Shown: positions 5,645 through 9,310 of the stretch, piece by piece | Layout: each line of letters starts with the position of its first letter | How positions within the stretch are numbered: position 1 is the first letter of the stretch | Made by a program: the position numbers and the translations under genes | The notes under the pieces: model-generated | What the model saw: the letters and a program-made list of their open reading frames with translations, nothing else | The model's database searches: none | What the model was told of the DNA's origin: nothing | Source: Nitrososphaerales archaeon TH5896 | Lineage (GTDB): Archaea > Thermoproteota > Nitrososphaeria > Nitrososphaerales > Nitrososphaeraceae | Assembly: GCA_014523625.1 (NCBI GenBank) | Contig: JAATVP010000155.1 | Coordinates: 1-9,310 of the forward strand | Direction of reading: 5' to 3' | DNA: 9,310 bases

Positions 5645-6571
5645 CTATCTTTCTCCTCTTTTGTAGGGAGTTGCTAACGCGGCGGGAGCCACACTCCTCT
5701 TATACATAGCTGCCAGAATTGCGATCGGGAGTAAGTACGGTAGCATCAGCAAAAACTGAAACGGAATGGTCGTTCCCATTGACTGTAGTCCCAATGCGGT
5801 CGCATTGACCATTCCGTAAACAAGAGCGCCTAATACTATCCAAAAAGGTCTCCACCTGCCGAAAATTACGGCTGCAAGAGCAATCCATCCTTGACCTGCA
5901 GCAATGCCTTCAGAAAAAGAACCAGTAGTTACTAAAGCGATATAGGAGCCTCCCAAACCCGCAAACGCGCCCCCTATGATTACCGAAATGTAGCGAATCC
6001 TGTTTACGTTTACACCCAGTGTATCAGCCTGCTTTGGGTTCTCTCCCACTGTTCTTATTTTTAGACCAATGTTTGTCTTGAAGAGAAAAATATGAGTCAA
6101 TGGAATTAGCAAAAATGCAAGGTAGATCATTGCGTCATGATGAAAAATAATAGGCCCCAAAACTGGGATCGAACTCAAAAATGGGATGTCGAGAGGTGGT
6201 ATAGTAGGTACTGTTGGTGCAACCGTCACTACTCCAAAAGTTAATCGGTATAGTAGTGCGGCAAGGCCGACCCCCAAGAGCCAAATGGCTAAGCCAGCGA
6301 CCAACTGGTTTGTGCGTAAACTAACACTCAGAAAGGCCATAAGACCTGCCATGACCATCGGCCCAGAAACAGCAAACAATATTCCAATGATTACATTCCC
6401 TGTGACAAACGTTCCAATAAATCCGGCAAATGCTCCGATTAGCATCATCCCTTCAACCCCTAGATTGAGGACACCTGAACGTTCAGCTATATTTTCACCT
6501 AGAGCCGCGAAGAGCGAGGGTGTACTCATACGAATACCTGACGCAACTATTCCGATAATAAGATCAATCAT
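5645..6571 (-). CDS. Nucleoside-type (BMP family) ABC importer, permease 2
   Basis: This integral-membrane permease is of the COG1079 type (YufQ/NupQ/RnsD group). The landmark motif near the N-terminus, LGENIAERSGVLNLGVEGMMLIGAF, is the hallmark of the family, followed by alternating hydrophobic segments (about eight) and a central cytoplasmic loop KIRTVGENPKQADTLGVNVNRIRYI that contacts the ATPase. I prefer the ATG at 6571, which gives 308 aa and starts MIDLIIGIVASGIRM like typical members; the TTG three codons upstream at 6580 is possible. The stop is TAG at 5645-5647. It follows the other permease by 18 bp and probably forms the transmembrane heterodimer with it. The family imports nucleosides and related nucleobases in bacteria; the substrate here is inferred only. 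Confidence 0.92.
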   Translation of the reverse strand: MIDLIIGIVASGIRMSTPSLFAALGENIAERSGVLNLGVEGMMLIGAFAGFIGTFVTGNVIIGILFAVSGPMVMAGLMAFLSVSLRTNQLVAGLAIWLLGVGLAALLYRLTFGVVTVAPTVPTIPPLDIPFLSSIPVLGPIIFHHDAMIYLAFLLIPLTHIFLFKTNIGLKIRTVGENPKQADTLGVNVNRIRYISVIIGGAFAGLGGSYIALVTTGSFSEGIAAGQGWIALAAVIFGRWRPFWIVLGALVYGMVNATALGLQSMGTTIPFQFLLMLPYLLPIAILAAMYKRSVAPAALATPYKRGER

Positions 6572-6589
6572 TTCTACCAATTTGTCAAT

Positions 6590-7708
6590 TCACTCCCCTT
6601 TCCCCCTTTCCGCAGGAGCACCAATTTGCTTCCCATGGTTTTCTAATTTGGCTTCATTTACTCTCTTGATTCTTCTTGGAAGATGAATTCGAGTGAATAC
6701 TTCTCCGATTAGGACAAACACTAGAACGAGGGCCTGCAACGTTTGAGCAAAAGCAACTGGTATACCTAACGTTCTATACATAGATTCGGATCCTGCAAGC
6801 AAGACCGCAAAGAAGAAAGCGACAAGACAGACTCCTAGAGCGTTTTCTCTCCCCAAAAGTGCAATGATCACAGCAATGAATCCATAGCCAGGAGAAATAC
6901 CCTCGATGAGTCTGTGTTGGACGCCAGCTAAAAGTACAGCTCCAGTCAGTCCTGCCAGCCCTCCACTTATGGCCATCGTTATCAGGATACTTTTCGTTAT
7001 GTTCATACCCGCATAACGTGCGGCAGAAATATTCATGCCTACGCTCTTTAGTTCAAATCCAATCTTGCTTTTCCATAGGAAATGAACAAAAATGGCCGCC
7101 AATCCTGCTATGATTAATCCTGCATGTAATCTGGTACGATCTACCAAAATAGGCAGTTCCGACTCCGGAAAAATATCAGGACTGTAAGGCAAAAACCCTG
7201 GCGCTTTGATCGGGCCATGCAAGAGGTAAGAAATAAAGAGAAGAGCTACGAAATTGAGAAGAACGGTTACAATTATTTCACTTACGCCCAATTTGACCTT
7301 GAGTACCGCTGGCACAAGACTGAACATCGCTCCAAATGCAATGCCCGCAATGAGGACGATAATAACCGAGACCACAGGAATCATACCCACTACTGCAATC
7401 CCAACTAGCAACCCTCCGAGAGCCCCCATATAGAGTTGACCTTCAGCGCCGATATTCCATAACCTACACTTAAATGCGACAGCTACAGCAAGACCTGCAA
7501 TGAGTAGCGATATAGTCTTTACAAGGGTATCCGCAATTGCACGGGTAGTTCCGAGTGATCCTTTAATCAGTAATGCATAGGCTTCCAGGGGATCTACTCC
7601 TGCCGCATAGAGTATGATTCCTCCGACCAAAAAAGCTAGTCCACCTGACAGGAATGGGACGATGTGCTTAAAACTGAGTCTCTTTCCAAGTATAAGAGTT
7701 GTAGTCAA
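6590..7708 (-). CDS. Nucleoside-type (BMP family) ABC importer, permease 1
   Basis: This 372-aa permease is of the COG4603 type (YufP/NupP/RnsC group). The motif GVDPLEAYALLIKGSLGT (53-70) and, after the next membrane segment, CRLWNIGAEGQLYMGA identify it; about nine to ten hydrophobic segments follow. The loop IGFELKSVGMNISAARYAGMNITKS resembles the ATPase-coupling loop. The C-terminal ~35 residues are basic and charged (IHLPRRIKRVNEAKLE...), probably cytoplasmic. The start is TTG at 7708-7706; an in-frame TGA at 7720-7718 and no nearby ATG make it the only sensible start. GGAG lies about 16 nt upstream, too far for a strong ribosome-binding site. It lies 48 bp downstream of the ATPase gene and 18 bp before permease 2, in one operon. 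Confidence 0.92.
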   Translation of the reverse strand: MTTTLILGKRLSFKHIVPFLSGGLAFLVGGIILYAAGVDPLEAYALLIKGSLGTTRAIADTLVKTISLLIAGLAVAVAFKCRLWNIGAEGQLYMGALGGLLVGIAVVGMIPVVSVIIVLIAGIAFGAMFSLVPAVLKVKLGVSEIIVTVLLNFVALLFISYLLHGPIKAPGFLPYSPDIFPESELPILVDRTRLHAGLIIAGLAAIFVHFLWKSKIGFELKSVGMNISAARYAGMNITKSILITMAISGGLAGLTGAVLLAGVQHRLIEGISPGYGFIAVIIALLGRENALGVCLVAFFFAVLLAGSESMYRTLGIPVAFAQTLQALVLVFVLIGEVFTRIHLPRRIKRVNEAKLENHGKQIGAPAERGKGE

Positions 7709-7756
7709 TCTTGTAGATCACAATCTCCCATATTTCCATAATCTATAGCCATCATT

Positions 7757-9307
7757 TCAAGCACCAGCCTCCACTACGTAACCCCCCATCAATGGGCCTA
7801 TTTTATCGACGTCTGCTGTTGTCCTGTCAAATACCCCCATTATCCTGCCGGCATATATTACTGCTATCCTGTCGCTGACTAGAAGAATTTCATCCAAATC
7901 TAAGGATAACAGTAAAACTGCTACCCCAGAGGTCCTTTGTTTAAAAAGTTGCTTGTGGACATATTCGGCAGCACCCACGTCCAATCCACGTGTAGGGTTA
8001 TGAGCAATAAGCAGCTTGTGTTCCTTTGACAATTCTCTTCCAAGTACGATTTTTTGTAAGTTACCACCAGACAAATAGCGTACTTGAAAATCTAAACTTG
8101 GAGTTCTCACATCGAAATTTGCGACGATCTCCTCTGCAAATCTTTTCATTTCATGCTTGTCCAAAAATATCTTGCCTGAATAAGGTCTGCTATACCACCT
8201 GTCCAAAATTAGGTTTTCAGCAATAGTGTATTCCAGAATTAGACCCGTATTGAGTCGATCTTCGGGTATGTAAGCCAGACCCCATTCTCTGATCTGCTTC
8301 GGTGACATTCCTGTTATATCGCGTCCATCTATGACTACCTGACCACTCTGGATCTTCCTCAAACCAGAAACAATCTCTGCCATTTCGCTCTGACCATTGC
8401 CATCGACTCCTGCAATTCCCAATATCTCACCTTTTGATACCGTTAATGACAAGTCCTTAAGCGCTTGTACCCCCGAGTTATTCAATGCAAACACGTTCTT
8501 AAGTTCAAGCATCGTGGCAAGTCCAGCTGTGGCTCTTGCACTAGATGATTTCTGAATTCCTGCATCGATCTCCTGTTCCAGACGGTCTACACTGTGAGTG
8601 AGTGACCTTCCTATCATCAATTTTGCAAGGTCTGTTTCTGTTGTCTTTGCAGTCATTACCGTGCCAATAACTTTTCCACCTCGGAGAACTGTTACACGTG
8701 TGCTTGCCTCAATGACTTCTCTTAACTTGTGTGTGATGAATATTATGGATAGTCCAGCCTTTACCATAGCAGATAACGTCGAGAACAAAGCCTTTTCTTC
8801 AACGGGGGTAAGCATTGAAGTAGGCTCATCGAGAATTAGAATATCGACATCTCGGTAGAGTGCTTTTATTATTTCTACCCGTTGTTGTTCGCCCACAGAT
8901 AGATCACCTACGATTGCTTTTGGGTCAATCTTGAGACCATATTTCCTGGATAATTCCAAGATCCTATTTTCTGCCTCCGCCGTATTAAGTAAAATAGACC
9001 TTCGAGGTGACTTTAGCCCGACAATAATGTTCTCTGTAACCGTATGGCTAGGTGTCAATAAGAAATGCTGATGAACCATAGCTATCCCAAGACCTATGGC
9101 ATCTAGAGGAGATTTTATGTCAACCCTTTTCCCCTTCACATAAATTTCCCCTGCTTCTGGTTTGTATAAGCCGTAGAGCACACTCATCAAAGTTGTCTTT
9201 CCAGCACCGTTCTCTCCAAGAAGACCATGAATTTCACCTTTAAAGAGATCGAAGTGCACGTCGTTATTGGCTATAACATCATTAAATCTGCATGTTATGC
9301 CGTTCAT
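7757..9307 (-). CDS. Nucleoside-type (BMP family) ABC importer ATPase, two nucleotide-binding domains
   Basis: This duplicated ABC ATPase is of the COG3845 type (YufO/NupO/RnsB). NBD1 is complete: Walker A GENGAGKTT (31-39), Q-loop Gln80, signature LSVGEQQR (136-143), Walker B ILILDE (156-161) and His193. NBD2 is degenerate, as usual for the family: GVDGNGQS (300-307) lacks the Walker A Lys, LSGGNLQK (412-419) is kept, and the Walker B region reads LLIAHNPTRGLD (432-443) without the catalytic Glu. One competent ATP site is therefore expected. The reading from ATG 9307 begins MNGITCRFNDVIANNDV. Relatives carry a few more residues before this GITxxF strand, and the frame stays open to the window edge, so the true start may lie upstream and the gene may be truncated here. 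The solute-binding BMP lipoprotein gene is expected next, outside the window. Confidence 0.93.
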   Translation of the reverse strand: MNGITCRFNDVIANNDVHFDLFKGEIHGLLGENGAGKTTLMSVLYGLYKPEAGEIYVKGKRVDIKSPLDAIGLGIAMVHQHFLLTPSHTVTENIIVGLKSPRRSILLNTAEAENRILELSRKYGLKIDPKAIVGDLSVGEQQRVEIIKALYRDVDILILDEPTSMLTPVEEKALFSTLSAMVKAGLSIIFITHKLREVIEASTRVTVLRGGKVIGTVMTAKTTETDLAKLMIGRSLTHSVDRLEQEIDAGIQKSSSARATAGLATMLELKNVFALNNSGVQALKDLSLTVSKGEILGIAGVDGNGQSEMAEIVSGLRKIQSGQVVIDGRDITGMSPKQIREWGLAYIPEDRLNTGLILEYTIAENLILDRWYSRPYSGKIFLDKHEMKRFAEEIVANFDVRTPSLDFQVRYLSGGNLQKIVLGRELSKEHKLLIAHNPTRGLDVGAAEYVHKQLFKQRTSGVAVLLLSLDLDEILLVSDRIAVIYAGRIMGVFDRTTADVDKIGPLMGGYVVEAGA

Positions 9308-9310
9308 AGA

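Noticed and set aside
6186..6686. Long plus-strand open frame (166 codons) antisense to the permease genes
   Set aside because: It is the complement of two well-recognised permease genes, and its Pro/Ser/Thr/Ile-rich composition is typical of a shadow frame.

Overview
The window looks archaeal, most likely from a soil-type Thaumarchaeota/Nitrososphaeria genome. This is an inference. The supporting signs are AT-rich intergenic DNA with TATA-like boxes, GTG and TTG start codons with weak or absent Shine-Dalgarno sequences, T-run terminators, and a secreted acidic protein built from Cys-bracketed repeats of a kind I associate with that group. No rRNA, tRNA, CRISPR array or transposase was seen.

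Layout, left to right. (1) Positions 2-439 hold the 3' end of a gene for a low-complexity, acidic, cysteine-containing repeat protein, with two virtually identical 120-bp tandem units. Its true frame is frame 2. (2) Positions 440-875 are non-coding, with a T-run terminator for the gene on the left and a hairpin plus T-run for the gene on the right. (3) 876-1748 (-) is a cysteine hydrolase of the isochorismatase fold, RutB/biuret-hydrolase-like. (4) 2035-3486 (-) is an amidase-signature enzyme. (5) After a ~300-bp divergent intergenic region with dyad elements, 3789-4475 (+) is a PurE (AIR carboxylase)-like protein, followed 24 bp later by 4500-5462 (+), a fumarylacetoacetase-fold (FAH) protein. 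(6) Convergent to these, 5645-9307 (-) is a three-gene ABC importer operon of the nucleoside/BMP type: a two-NBD ATPase and two permeases. The solute-binding lipoprotein is expected just beyond the right edge.

Working model (inference): the importer brings in a nitrogen-rich small molecule such as a nucleoside, nucleobase or related ureide or amide. The amidase and cysteine hydrolase release its amide or carbamoyl nitrogen, and the PurE-like and FAH-like proteins handle carboxyl or C-C bond chemistry on the carbon skeleton. Both carbon-handling enzymes depart from textbook active sites. The PurE paralogue has lost residues expected to hold the phosphoribosyl group, and the FAH protein has lost the His/Glu lid dyad. 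Together they suggest an undescribed organic-nitrogen catabolic pathway in an archaeon. If the host is an ammonia oxidiser, the released ammonia could feed energy metabolism as well as assimilation. The exact substrate cannot be read from the sequence.
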